The notes: a model not told the origin generated them from the letters alone. A DNA stretch of 64,000 nucleotides from Adineta ricciae (GCA_905250025.1 CAJNOJ010000079.1:311597-375596), one strand, 5' to 3'; shown: positions 1 through 11,811, numbered from the stretch's first letter. Made by a program: numbers and translations.

Positions 1-2711
1 TGATGAAGCTCATCGTATCAAAAACGAACAATCGAAACTAAGTAAAATGGTGCGTTTACTCAAATCAACCAATCGACTTTTAATTACGGGTACACCGTTA
101 CAAAACAATCTCCATGAATTATGGGCATTGTTGAACTTTCTTTTACCTGACGTTTTCGATTCCGCTGACGATTTTAATGCTTGGTTCGACACGCAAAAAT
201 GCTTAGCTGACGATAAAGATCTCGTCGCGCGTTTACACGGAATCTTGAAACCATTTTTGCTACGACGTTTGAAAAGTGATGTCGAGAAAAAATTGCCACC
301 CAAAATCGAAACCAAGCTTTACGTTGGCCTGGCACCACTACAACGACAATGGTATACGAAAATTTTAATGAAAGATATCGACATCTTAAATAGTGCAAGC
401 GGCAAACTAGATAAGATTCGATTGTTGAATATTCTCATGCAACTGAGAAAGTGTGCAAATCATCCGTGTAAGAGGAAAAACATTTGTTTGCTTTTAAATT
501 TATTTGGAACTTTCCTTTGCAGATATCTTCGATGGAGCCGAACCAGGCCCACCGTATACGACCGATAAACATTTGATAGATAATTGTGGTAAAATGCTTA
601 TCTTAGACAAACTTTTAACCAAATTGAAAGAGCAAGGCTCACGGGTGTTAATTTTCAGTCAAATGACACGAATGTTGGATATATTAGAAGATTATTGTAT
701 TTGGAGAAACTTCGAATACTGTCGTCTGGACGGTCAAACATCGCATGAAGATCGACAAATGTCTATTGATGCATACAACAGTCCAAATAGCACGAAGTTT
801 GTATTCATGCTCTCAACACGCGCTGGTGGTTTAGGTATTAACTTAGCAACAGCTGATGTTGTCGTCTTGTATGATAGCGATTGGAATCCCCAAGTAGATT
901 TACAAGCTACTGATCGTGCGCATCGCATTGGTCAAACGAAAACAGTAATTAGCTTTGTAAACATTTTGTTTCATGAAGATGAGAATTCTTTTGTGTTTTA
1001 GGTTCGTGTTTTCCGTTTAATTACTGAACATACTGTCGAAGAACGCATTGTTGAACGTGCTGAAATGAAATTACGTCTCGATCATGTTGTTATTCAACAA
1101 GGTCGTTTACAAGAAGCAGCAACAAAATTAGACAAAGACGAAATGTTGTCGATGATTCGTCATGGTGCGACACATGTGTTTTCGTCGAAACAAGATGAAA
1201 ATGAATTGGATGTCGATATTGACTTGATCTTGGCGCAAGGTGAACAAAAAACCAAAGAATTGCGAGAAAAGTACGAAACTATGGGCGAAAGTCAATTGAG
1301 AAAATTTACCATTGATAATGAAAATACGGGTGGAAGTAATAATGGTGGATCCGGTGATGGCACTGATGCTGGTGGAGGTTCAATTTACAAGTTTGAAGGT
1401 GAAGATTATCGAGAAAAACAATCCTCGACTCTGGGTATCAAATGGATTGAAGTATGTAAATGTTGTCGCGTGATGTTGGAAGATCATATTGTCCTTTGTT
1501 TCAGCCACCCAAACGTGAACGTAAAGCGAATTATGCAGTCGATGCATACTTTCGAGAAGCCTTACGAATGAGTGAACCACGTGCACCAAAAGCACCTCGA
1601 CCGCCGCGTCAACCTAATGTTCAAGATTTTCAATTCTTTCCTCCGCGTCTCTTCGAACTGCTCGATCGAGAAATCTACGCATTTCGAAAATCCATCGGCT
1701 ACAAAGCTGTACGTGATCCAGATCTTGACGAACAAGAAGGTAAACGACAACAGCAAGAAGAACAAAAGAAAATAGATGAAGCCGAATCGTTAAATGAAGA
1801 TGAACAATACGAAAAAGAGCAATTGCTTCAGCAAGGCTTTTGTAATTGGACTAAACGTGATTTCAATCAATTTATCAAAGCAAATGAAAAATACGGTCGT
1901 GATGATCTCGAAGCCATTTGTCGTGACGTCGAAGGTAAGACACCGGACGAGGTCATGTCTTATGCCCGAGTGTTTTGGGATCGTTGTCATGAATTAACTG
2001 ATGTCGAACGTATCATGGCACAAATTGAACGAGGTGAGACGAAAATTCATCGACGTATCAGCATTAAAAAAGCACTGGATGCCAAAGTAAGCTTCTTGTT
2101 CATTGCATGAACTAATTTTCCATGAATTCTCATCAAAATTCTTCTAGATGGCTCGCTATAAAGCCCCATTCCATCAACTACGTATTCAATACAATACGAA
2201 TAAAGGCAAAAATTATACTGAAGAAGAAGATCGCTTTCTTCTTTGTATGCTACATAAGCTTGGTTTTGACAAAGAAAATGTTTACGAAGAACTTCGTTAC
2301 GCCATTCGTCAATCACCACAATTTCGTTTTGATTGGTTTCTGAAATCTCGCACATCAATCGTACGTATCTCCTCGACGAAGGAAAATCTCATTGTGCTCT
2401 TATTTACGTAGGAATTACAACGACGCTTGAATACATTAATTACATTTGTTGAACGGGAAAATCAAGAACTGGAAGAACGTGAACGAGCTGAAAAGAAGAA
2501 AGGTCGCGCATCAACCAAAAATAGCAATGCTCTCAATTCATCACAAAATTCGCAATCAACACCTGCCGCAAAGGTTTGTTACACGTGCACATAGCTGTTC
2601 AACAGTTTTTCTAACTTTTTTGTAATGTAGGTCAATGGTAATCAGAAACGTAAACCTGATGCTTTTGTAAATGCATCGAACAATTCACCAGCTAAGCGAA
2701 AGAAGAAATGA
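1..2711 (+). CDS. SMARCA5: ISWI-type chromatin remodelling ATPase (SMARCA5/SNF2H-like), 5' truncated by window edge
   Basis: ATP-dependent nucleosome-sliding motor of ISWI complexes, acting in the nucleus. The window opens inside the helicase at motif II (DEAHRIKN). The second helicase lobe follows ([38 protein letters not shown]), and then the ISWI-specific HAND-SANT-SLIDE region ([59 protein letters not shown]). Exons are 1-467, 523-944, 1002-1451, 1505-2086, 2148-2360, 2412-2573 and 2631-2711, all with GT-AG introns of 51-61 nt. Joined from base 2 they give 791 codons plus a stop with no frame break. The C-terminus is a short basic tail (KRKKK). The N-terminal half (AutoN and first helicase lobe) lies outside the window. 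The HAND-SANT-SLIDE order separates it from CHD and SWI2 proteins. An AATAAA-like signal lies near 2933. Confidence 0.96.
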
Positions 2712-4434
2712 TCTTATTTTTTATACAAATCTAGATAATTGTCATATCTTGGCTTCATTCAGATTTTCTTTTCTTTCTAACAGAAAAAAAAAACAAATTT
2801 CAAAATAAAAATAATTTTGTCTGTGTGTCGTTCTGTCTAGCTGTTCTCACTGTCGTCGTTCGTTTTTTTTCCTCTTATATTCATTGATATCGACACAAAT
2901 GTCGAGTGGAAACAATTTTTTGATGGTTTATCAATAAACAAGTCATGAGTTCTGTATTGTATTGAAATCGATTTTATAAATGTATACATTCTGTGATACT
3001 TCCGTTGTTTGCGTCCGATAACTTCGCTAAAGATTTTGTTTCCTTAATAACTCAAAACCGAGACGATACGCTATAAAATTTATTTGAGTACATAAAGCCA
3101 GTTCTTCCATTATAGTTTTAATTGGAGAAAGATTATTTCAGGGATTGAATGCAGCGCCATTCATTACTGCTGTTCCTGTTAACGATGTATATCAACACTA
3201 ATCAGAGGCTTGAAGGAGAATAGTATTGGTTTATCCACGAGGTAAAATTCACACTCATAACTGCAAACTATTTCAAATCGATGAGTGTATACAATAGTTA
3301 CATTAAGATGGACATAGGCCAATGGGTGTGGGTGAGGGTGAGTGACAAGTTCGTCGATCCATGCCTTAACTCTCATCCCTCAAATTATTGAAATCACCAA
3401 AAAAATATCTCGAAATTTCTTGATTTTCCTTCGTCTCTTCACCCTGTCCTTCGCTCTTGCCTATTATCCATGATGAATTATATGTTATAGAATTTCGGGA
3501 AATTTCTTTTTTTGGAAATCTGATCATATCTCCTTATCTGTGCGTCGTCTTGCCTAGTTGTTGTTATTCGCTTTTCCTCCTATTCACTAGTATAAATGCA
3601 AATATAGAACGAAAAAAAGCTTTGTTTGGTAGATTATTAACAATCAACCAGTGAATTGCGCACTGCGATGATCACATAAACTTGTATACTTCTTTTTCTT
3701 GCAAGAATAAATCAGTTACATATCATCATACGATACGTCAATAACCAATAAGATTCATCTCGATACCATTTTCAAACTTTCTTCCCACGAAAACCTCAAT
3801 GTTTTATCGAATGAATACATCGCATATCATTTGGCATGTATTTAACATTCTACGAAGTAAAATGATAAGACACTTAGCGCATATTCATCTTACTACAGAT
3901 TTGAATCGACATAGTTGGTATTCTCTTCATTTGATATTCTGTCATAAGTAATGAGTTTTTTCATTAAATAAATTGTGTGCACATTTTGCTTCGCTGAAAG
4001 GCAGAAAAAAATCAATGTTCGTGACTATTTGAATCTAGTTTGATATTCTAGAAAGAGAAGCCCAACGAAGACAATCGAGTAAAGTAGTATGAAATTCTGA
4101 AGAAGAAGGAAAGCTTTTATGCGATTAATTATTATAGAAATTGATTAAAAATTCATTCGAAAATGACTTCAAAACAAATGAAAGCATCATAGACATCTCG
4201 TCGTTCGCTTTATCGGTATGTTGTTATTATTACTGATGATTATTGCCTAGGGATGATCATTGTTTATCTGAATTATGTCGGTAGAAAAGAGCAATTTCTT
4301 TGATTTGATCATTATTTTAACTGAGTAATTGACTTTTTAATAATTATAATGCAAAGCTAGATTGCTTGATTAATCATCTAAGACAAATAGAAGGAAAGAA
4401 AGAAAATGATGTGTAATTTTGTCTACTAAATTGN
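2712..4434. other. Long stretch without a recognisable gene
   Basis: About 1.7 kb of AT-rich sequence between the ISWI stop codon and the first ARID3 coding sequence. Only short ORFs without family resemblance are present. I searched it by eye for the missing N-terminal ARID exons of the downstream gene and found none. It ends at a single ambiguous base (N, 4434). Confidence 0.6.
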
Positions 4435-5992
4435 GGCGTGAAGTGACGAAAGGTCTCAATTTACCAAGCTCGATTACCAGTGCTGCATTTACTCTACGTA
4501 CACAGTATGTATAAGTATCTTTACATTAACATACGCATATATAAATAAACTTGGCAAGATAGTGAGACAAAAAAGAGAAGTTTCATTCTTCGACATACGA
4601 AATATTCGAATTGTCGATATCCAATTAGTTCGAGCGATGTGTTAATTGTATAAGTATTTCGCGTTGACTTGATCGAGATTGTTTCTTCGAGTTTAATAAT
4701 TAGATAAAGTGTTGACATGTATCATGTGTTACACTAATAAATCTTAATATAGAGGTCAATAGCTTGGACCTCTGTCGAAGAAAAAGAAGAAGATTTGTAG
4801 GTTTTTTTTATTCCAGTCAATAGTCTCGACATCTGTTGTCTATCATATGTCAATGTCTTGAACATAAACGATAAGAGATCAATTTGTTCTGGCATATCTC
4901 TCTGACTGAGACAAAAGAAAGAATCCTTACACCATCATTAATCCTCAACTTAGCGTGTCAATGCCGTTTGCTTGCGATGATTATAGGCACAAAAAGAAAA
5001 CGATTGAAAGACTAATGATAACATACGAAAGTATATACTATTGCTATTGTCTTTCTATTAAGATATATGAAATATTTATATCCATACGAATGTGAAAAAT
5101 TACAATTAAGTTCACCAGGTGAATTACAAGCTGCTATTGGTAATGTCAATCAAATCTTTTCTTTCATAACTCATTATTTAATATCTGTTTTTCTTTTCAT
5201 TAGAAGGTAACCGACGTGAAGGACGCCGGCCGTCATATGCGTTTGAATATTCATCACCACCACAAATAATGCCACCACCGCCTCCTCCCCCTCCAACATC
5301 CACAAGTGCCTTTCTTGCTAGTCCACTTGCACATAGACCATGTAAGTAAAACTTGTGTGACGGAAGTTTTCTCTTATTCCTTTTCGTCTGTAATCTAGTG
5401 GATCCTAATCATGGGCACGAGGCTATGCAACATGCAGCAATGGCCGCTGCTGCTGCCCTTTCACATCCATTCTTTCTTGCAGCGGCAGCCGCTTCATCAC
5501 GTGATGCCAATCATCCATCACTTGAACAATCGTCAACACCACGAATTCCTTCATTTGATGACCATCATCCTCATCCTCATCAGTTACAGTCGCCATCACC
5601 AACAAATAAATTGTTCGAACGTTCATCTACCATAGCAAAACGAAGTCTCTCGCCGTCGTTTCTCTCTCGACACTCTCAAGATGATAATCTGAGCTCACCG
5701 ATGAAAAAGTCTGCTACAGCATTGGGCAATGCCCGAGCAACATGTTTTACACCAGTGACAGCAAACTCTTCCTCGTCGTCGTCATTGTTATCACCAGTCA
5801 GTAAATTGAAAATCGTTGCAAAAGGTAATTGACAAAGTTTTGTTCTTCACCGTGCAAAACGGTCGTCTTGTTTTTCTTTTCGCAGAAAATAATTCTGAAC
5901 AGCAACAATCGATTACGATTTCAATTGAACTAAACGGTGTCGCTTATCAGGGGACATTGTACGCAACAACGTTAACTGCGAATAAAGAGTGA
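4435..5992 (+). CDS. ARID3: ARID3-family (dead ringer/BRIGHT) DNA-binding protein, 5' exons missing
   Basis: Transcription factor of the ARID3/dead-ringer class, which binds AT-rich DNA through the ARID fold. Exons seen: about 4435-4504 (WREVTKGLNLPSSITSAAF), 5063-5139 (YMKYLYPYECEKLQLSSP), 5204-5341 (EGNRREGRRPSY, then a polyproline run), 5399-5824 (Ala/Ser/His-rich, low complexity) and 5886-5992. The last exon carries the REKLES-type motif ISIELNGVAYQGTLYA that marks ARID3 rather than other ARID families. Splice phases agree across all joins, for example CA|A restoring the Gln before YMKYLYPYE. The intron at 4505-5062 is 558 nt, ten times the local norm. The N-terminal half of the ARID domain is not found upstream, and homology begins immediately after the single N at 4434. 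Either the gene is split by a hidden assembly gap or it is a 5'-truncated copy. Confidence 0.85.
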
Positions 5993-6419
5993 CCATAGAT
6001 GTACGCTTTTCAATTCGACATATTTTTCTTTAACTTTTCTTTCCGTATTCTATTTCGTTTCGTTTCTTTCTTGCTCTTTCTCTCTTTTTCTTTGTATTGA
6101 CCATACTTAATGCAAAAGCGTTTTTCATTTTCTTTTCTTCTTTTCTTTTTGTGCATAAAAATTAACAGAATATTTCGAGTAGCGAACGAAACAATTTGCT
6201 AATTGTAACATACTTCTATTGTTATCTAGTATATATCATCCATTAATTAGATATCGGAGACACCTAAAGGACATGATTACATCTGGAAACTGAATTGCTT
6301 TTATACTACAACAGACAAATATTGAAACACATTTTAACGAAGAGCTTCTCAAGATATATTCGCTGCAGGAGGAAATGTTGATGGTGGTGGTATACTTTCG
6401 TCCTTCAGTTTCTGTTTTT
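5993..6419. other. 3' flank of ARID3; nothing else seen
   Basis: T-rich 3' flank after the ARID3 stop codon, then sequence leading into the tail of the degenerate transporter on the other strand. A short minus-strand open frame ending at 6236 may be the residual cytoplasmic tail of that transporter. Confidence 0.4.
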
Positions 6420-7571
6420 TCAGTAGTTAATTTCATTTGCTGAGCTCTTTGCACAGGTTGAATATCGATAATTTCGTGTGCGACATTTTCTAGACTGCAA
6501 GCTTGATTCACTCGATTGATACGAATACTGATTGATATGTGCAGTACAAATACCAGAGAATGTGACTGTTACTATTATTCCTATCGGCTGATATTCGACT
6601 TGAACGGGGTTTCCGTACGTTGCTTCATTTCTAACTCCGCTATTAACTTCAGACCGTGAGAAGACTCTAGCAAGAATAGTTCCTACGTAACCACCGAGAC
6701 CATGACAACTGAATACATTGTGAGTGTCGTCAACACGAAAAGAGTGCTTTTTCCGAACAGAAACGAATAAAAAATAATGCTAACGACGGCATCAGTGATG
6801 ATAACATAACCAGCAGATGATCTGATAGAAACCAGACTAACGACTGTTGCTGAACAGACAGCAGGAATCGAGACGAAAATGGAGTTTTCTTCTCTTCCCT
6901 TGTTATACAATCCATACCATTGCTGGCTATCATTACATCTGCTCTCATCAGCGGTGCAATGGTCGGTCGAATGAAACTCATCCCATACATGATCTTCATA
7001 TTGTTGTGGACAACCTGTCACTATGATCCGCTTGCATGATGGATATTTTCTCGTCAAGGATGGCTCGACCGGTTGGATGTGATAGATTTGCTGGTGGTCT
7101 GGTCGTTCACATGTCGAGCGGATATCAGCATTCGTTGCAGAGTTTAGTCGAACGAGCCAAAGAAGGGGTTGCCTGATCCGAAGGCGAATGAATAGCTGAA
7201 GAAACAGTACTGTATAGGAATAATGACCATGCAGACGATAGAGAGGAAGAGTTGATTGAGAAAGTTCTTGTTGTCGACGAGTCCACCGTAGAAACATATG
7301 AGAGCTGGCGTTATGAGATAGACTAAATCAGTGGAAGTCAATATCTGAATAAATGGGAGAAACAAGTGAAGAGGTCTGTAGAACGTACCCATGCAGTAGC
7401 GCCATATGGAATGGTCGTCTCGTTTGTTGCTTTGTTCTTCGAATTAGTGACGTTGTTTTCTGTAGTTTTGAATTTGAGAGAAACTTGTGAAGAGAAAGTA
7501 CTTCTGTTCTCTCTTCTTACTTCATGCCTATTTGTAAGCTGCGTAAATAATGTATCTAGTCGGTTAGTCAA
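6420..7571 (-). pseudogene. Degenerate ammonium transporter (AMT/Rh superfamily, AMT type)
   Basis: Remnant of a membrane ammonium channel. A first exon ending at 7389 (IPYGATAW) splices through a 44-nt GT-AG intron (7345-7388) into LTSTDLVYLITPALICFYGG and, further on, AFGSGNPFFGSFD. This is the classical start of AMT proteins, with transmembrane helices 1-2. A stop codon follows at once (7144-7146). Later pieces fall in different frames: a possible GMSFIRPTIAPLM remnant, then SIPAVCSATVVSLVSIRSS (the conserved mid-late helix), then after a shift near 6760 VDDTHNVFSCHGLGGYVG (the DVFGVHGVGG signature). Far less sequence lies between the blocks than a functional AMT of 400-500 residues needs. 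No ATG opens the first exon. With an in-frame stop, at least one indel and a large internal loss, I call it a pseudogene. Assembly error is the alternative for the single shift but not for the missing core. Confidence 0.72.
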
Positions 7572-7921
7572 ACGAATTCATAATATACAGAGAATGTTCT
7601 CGATTTTTCTTCGTGTGATAAAAGTAGGGTGGTGGTTATAAGATGTATTTTATTTCTGTAATCCTCTTTATCTTAGAATACAACGTTGCCGAGGATCAAA
7701 CTAGAAAACATGCGTTGAGGGATATTCGAAAAAAGATGTCTTGACAATTTTGGAGTTTCTACTGGAAAAGTTCGGACTAGATTTCATTGCAGTAAATAGT
7801 AAAACATGTCATCGTTTTGAAAAACAAAATGAAAATTGATGGGATATAACCAGCTGTCATATTCGTCATTGACAAAATATTTATTAACCAGAGTAGTTTT
7901 ACTTTGTCAAGAGAAAAAACT
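7572..7921. other. Gap between AMT pseudogene and secreted-protein gene; nothing seen
   Basis: About 350 bases between two divergent features. It should hold the promoter of the secreted-protein gene at 7922. No motif was recognised. Confidence 0.4.
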
Positions 7922-8308
7922 ATGAGTCGATTCGGTGTTCTAATTGTTTTTCTGGTGGTTTCATTCACTGTTTCTAGACCAACATGCAAGATATCTTTTT
8001 GGATAAGTCCAACAAATGTAACATGTACTACTGCACCCAATGGAACATACTCATCGATGGTGTACAATGGCAGTTGCACTTTATCACCGGATGATCCGCG
8101 AAGAACTTCGTATCAACTTTTCATCGATTTAAAAACAAAAACAGTGCGTAATTTCACGGTATTTAGAGATAAAACTTGTGCTCACGTCGATGAACTTATG
8201 GCTATTAAAGAGCCATTAAGATTGAATACATGTGGCTCGTTTTATTATGCTGCTACATCAACTAGTTTTGTGAAAATAGGTAGTGTTCTTTTCAGCTGCA
8301 GAATTTAA
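7922..8308 (+). CDS. Small secreted six-cysteine protein, copy 1 (unknown family)
   Basis: A 128-residue single-exon protein that I do not recognise. Residues 1-18 form a signal peptide (MSRFGVLIVFLVVSFTVS). The mature part has cysteines at 22, 35, 52, 86, 104 and 126 and several N-glycosylation sequons (NVT, NGT, NGS, NFT). ATG 7922 is preferred because the hydrophobic signal starts right there; the in-frame extension to 7904 would need a TTG start. A paralogue with the same length and identical cysteine positions lies 310 bp downstream on the same strand. I infer an extracellular disulfide-stabilised domain, with three disulfides likely. An AATAAA-type signal follows the stop (about 8312). 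Confidence 0.8.
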   Translation: MSRFGVLIVFLVVSFTVSRPTCKISFWISPTNVTCTTAPNGTYSSMVYNGSCTLSPDDPRRTSYQLFIDLKTKTVRNFTVFRDKTCAHVDELMAIKEPLRLNTCGSFYYAATSTSFVKIGSVLFSCRI

Positions 8309-8617
8309 TTTAAATAAAACTCTCAATCCAACAGATAAGCATCATTCCGTCAATAGAGATTAATTATTGTACGTAAGGATGTCAAGTTGATCTGAAACAC
8401 ATCAATAAGCTAAGAATAAATGCAAAGATTTGCACCCGTTTAGAGAACAAAATGAAAATTCAGCAAAATATATGGATTTCTTACTATTTGCTCATGACAA
8501 TGTTTGCTTTGCCATACTGACTATTACTTATGAGAAACTTGTGCATCTGTCTCATATACAATAAATTACTCGAGTATATATTGCGGAGAAATGACTGCGA
8601 TATATTGAATCAAAACG

Positions 8618-9004
8618 ATGATTTTACTTGCATCTATTCTTCTTCTTCTTTTCACCTCATTTTCATCCTCTGTGCCAAGTTGCAATGTATCTCTCTGGGC
8701 TAATTTCAAAGATATGACATGTTCCGGAACACCTAATAGTACTTTCACAGCTGCGGTTTACAATGGCAGTTGTACAGCACTTCCCGATGATCCCAAATCC
8801 GCCGCGTACCGATTTGTGTATGATGCTGCTACGAAGACTGTTGAAAACTTTCGAGTATACAATTTCAAAAACTGCTATCCGGGACTTGATTTGTATTTCG
8901 CGAAGACACCTGCTCCATTGAACGTGTGTGTTCCAGCTTTTATATATATTAGTCCGTCGAGCAGTTCGCAAATAGGTGGTATGGTATTCAGTTGTACTGA
9001 ATAA
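8618..9004 (+). CDS. Small secreted six-cysteine protein, copy 2 (unknown family)
   Basis: Tandem paralogue of the gene at 7922, also 128 residues, single exon, with a signal peptide (MILLASILLLLFTSFSSS). It aligns without a gap to copy 1, with all six cysteines at 22, 35, 52, 86, 104 and 126. About one third of residues are identical by hand count, including YNGSCT and PDDP. The unchanged length and cysteine positions despite low identity point to selection on the fold, so both copies are probably functional. The 309-base gap before it (8309-8617) holds no further gene. Function is unknown; a defence or surface role would be speculation. Confidence 0.8.
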   Translation: MILLASILLLLFTSFSSSVPSCNVSLWANFKDMTCSGTPNSTFTAAVYNGSCTALPDDPKSAAYRFVYDAATKTVENFRVYNFKNCYPGLDLYFAKTPAPLNVCVPAFIYISPSSSSQIGGMVFSCTE

Positions 9005-9124
9005 TGGAGTAAATTTATTTCTTTTAAAATAAAAAACTGCATAAATTGATGTGCACTGCACGAATCAGTAGAAAAAAAGACGAAAGTTTATTTACAAAAT
9101 GTATCGTATATAAAGAAACGCTTG

Positions 9125-10253
9125 TTAGATTAGCATATTTACAAGTTTGCGTGGCGTAATAGACTTGGATGATGGTGTACGCGTTTCATATAAACATGAA
9201 TGATCACAATCCTAAATGGAAGAGATAGAAATGCGAACGTGATTCAACAGGATTCGACTAACCTGCCAAAAAAGATTTTTACATAGTTGACATTGATGAA
9301 TCATATCGGCATAAACTTCTCGAAGGCCATGTTGTCTTTTTAATTTGAAATAAACTTTTTTCCAATCGATATTTTCTTTGTCGAAATCTTTCGATTGTCG
9401 TCTTAGTAGCCCAAGAATTTTGTCGCCCATTTTATCATCGCTTTGTGTTTCATCACCAAAATGATACAAACATAATTGTTTCCATAGTAAAAGTTCTTGC
9501 GTTAATCGATGTAAACTTGAATTTATCATTCCAAAATTGATCAGATCTATTCCATTGTCCAGTTTTCGGACGATCTCCCGTTGGATCTCCGTCGGAAGGC
9601 AATTGAACGTTGCCTTGTTCTGATCAACTGTTTGGATGTGAATATGTTTAACTTTTTCTTTCATTCGTGTTAATATCTCCGTATTCTGACGCCATAAGGC
9701 CGCCGAACCGATATAATAATAGAACGGATAAGCGCGGTGAATGCAATCGTGAAATTGTGTTACTAATCGTTGCATTAATAGGATATTATCTCCAGTTGTA
9801 AGAACTAGAATGCAGAAAGACCACGTCCGTATGATTCAACACTTGATTGATTCATACCCATCTGAATCATTCGATCAAGAATTTGAAATAAACAACGTTG
9901 GGCTGTTCCGCTGAGCTCTCCGAGTTTTTCTGCGAATAGAATTTGTACAACCTAAGAGTATATAACGATGCAATATTTTATAGATGTTAATAAAATAACT
10001 TACTTTTGCAATATAATTGAATCTTCGTTGATTAGTAACTGAATTCACGATATCGAGTGCATTGAATATATCCGACAGACTGCAGTTATAGTTTGACGAC
10101 TTCATCGAAAATGATTCGATTGAGATGAGAGATCAGATCTGAATGACTTACCAGATTAGAAAATGAGATTCGTCGCGATCGTTCCCAAGAACCGATTTCG
10201 CTTTTTGTCCATTGTTCGCCATCCGCACGCCAATCTCGTCCGATAAATGGCAT
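9125..10253 (-). CDS. FBXO25: F-box protein of the FBXO25/FBXO32 (atrogin-1) family
   Basis: Substrate receptor of an SCF ubiquitin ligase. Exons on the minus strand are 10253-10152 (MPFIGRDWRADGEQW, the family's conserved N-terminus), 10099-10004 (SLSDIFNALDIVNS, RRFNYIAK), 9951-9858, 9804-9263 and 9211-9125. Introns are 51-53 nt, and the joined frame is 306 codons plus stop. The F-box segment is LPTEIQREIVRKLDNGIDL, followed by LLWKQLCLYHFGDE and a Cys-containing end (CQLCKNLFW, DCDHSC) typical of FBXO25/32. The vertebrate proteins are about 355 residues. The missing part is the basic stretch and the KWIYVHKGSTKERHGYCTL block between the first two exons here, so this is a shortened family member. 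ATG 10253 is chosen because MPF(I/L)G is the family start. Confidence 0.92.
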
Positions 10254-10786
10254 CGTATTTATAACTTTTTTGTTGAAGAAATGAGATTCAATTTCTTTCG
10301 CACGATCTACGAGTCGTATGTCATATATCTACACATCAATGTATGTGCATGTATATATATATATATATGAGAACTCTGATAGAAAGTAGGAGAGAAAAGA
10401 AAGATTTCTCTGCTTACCGTACTCACGAGTGTTGCTCGTGCTTTCGATCCATCGGATCGACGTCATTCGTGTCTGGTACAGAACAGAGAAAAACTATCAT
10501 CTCGGAAAGAGTTCTATGCTTTCTTCATGTATTGTCAGATGACATATCACATGGGCTGTGAATGAAGGCATATGACACATGAAGATAATTCGCAATTCTA
10601 TTGTTCTAGACTATTCGGTGTAGATTGCATCAATAAGAAGATCATGATTTTACCAGGAATATTCGTACCCATTATTTTAAACATAAACGATTTATTGAAT
10701 TTGACTAAAAATATAGATTATCAGATCGGATTAAATGCAGATGTAAATAATATATCGCGTTTTCATAGAAAAAAGAAACGAATGTT
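10254..10786. other. Gap with an (AT)n microsatellite; no gene seen
   Basis: 533 bases between two minus-strand genes. An (AT)n run lies at about 10353-10370. Short ORFs here lack any family signal. Confidence 0.5.
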
Positions 10787-11811
10787 CTAAGCTAGCCTAG
10801 AGACATTGTATAAAAACTTTCGAAGTCCATCATGGAAAAATATTGGTGAGTCAACATAAGAATTGTGTCCAGCACCAATCATGAATAAGACTTCACTGTT
10901 TGGAATTTGAATCAGAAGCTCATAGGCAGGTTGAAACACAGAGTCATGTTCTGCATGAACAATCAGCGTTGGAATCTATCATACAATACATAACCGCTTA
11001 TGAGAAAATATCATTCTTATCCACTCTATGCTTACTGTTAATTGTCGATAGTCATCATTTGCAAATCTCTCCGTTCCATTCGGTGCAATCGCTACAAAAG
11101 CTCGAACTAACTTCTGATTTTTTGGCAGTTGAAAGATGTATGGTAAAGCAAAGTCTCCACTTAGACATGGACTAATAATAACTAGATTCGAAAGACGAAG
11201 TTTTTTAGTAAGGTTACCCATCCAACGAATCGCTTCCTGATCGTCATCCATCGTTGTAGTTCGATTTTCTCGTTTTGGCATATCAACAGCAACTGCTCGA
11301 TAACCCCATTTACTTAAATATTGTAATGTGCCTAAATATGATCACATATCGCTCATAAACTCATGCTATCGTTTGATTTGTTACCTAGTTTTTGCCATAT
11401 TTGTGAAGAATATTTGTGCCCATGAAGTAAAAGTATGTGATAACTTCCGTGACCAGCTTCTCGAACTGTAACTTTCGCTTTTTTCGCACTCTGAAGCATA
11501 AATAAAATGGTTCTAGGCAAGCTCTCAGTCCCAAATCAATCCATTACTGTAAACAATGAAATTGTATACGTTTGGATGCGAACGTTACTGAAATTCAAAT
11601 TACTAGTAGAGTCTGCGAACACCTCCGATATACTGTTTGATTTAAAATCCTTTTCTGTTGAAATTGACTTCAGTACAGTGAAATCATAATCTTCATATTC
11701 ACTGTTCGATCGATAGTTTAAAAATATAAATCCTAAACCAAATAACATACCACCGGTCGCAACCAATAATATCATAATTGTTCGACTTATCATCTTTCTA
11801 CTTTTAATCAT
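10787..11811 (-). CDS. ABHD14A: ABHD14-type alpha/beta hydrolase with N-terminal membrane anchor
   Basis: Alpha/beta-hydrolase fold protein of the ABHD14 family. Exons are 11811-11548, 11490-11385, 11331-11036 and 10975-10787, with introns of 54-60 nt, giving 284 codons plus stop in one frame. Residues of about 8-30 form a membrane anchor, as in ABHD14A. The oxyanion strand is HILLLHGHKYSSQIW. The nucleophile elbow is ISPCLSGDFALP (Ser in CLSG), the acid is Asp in VHAEHDSVF and the base is His in GAGHNSY, so the triad is complete. ATG 11811 is chosen because a splice-acceptor-like sequence (CTCTTTCTTTTTCTCAG, ending at 11831) sits 19 nt upstream, leaving a very short leader. The in-frame extension to 11862 would cross that acceptor. 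Substrate is unknown. Confidence 0.9.

Noticed and set aside
4751..4773. 7-bp stem with 9-nt loop (AGAGGTC...GACCTCT) in the ARID3 long intron
   Set aside because: Too short and isolated; expected by chance in a long intron.
10572..10790. 72-codon plus-strand ORF between FBXO and ABHD14
   Set aside because: No signal peptide, domain, or paralogue, and it overlaps the ABHD14 stop region on the other strand.
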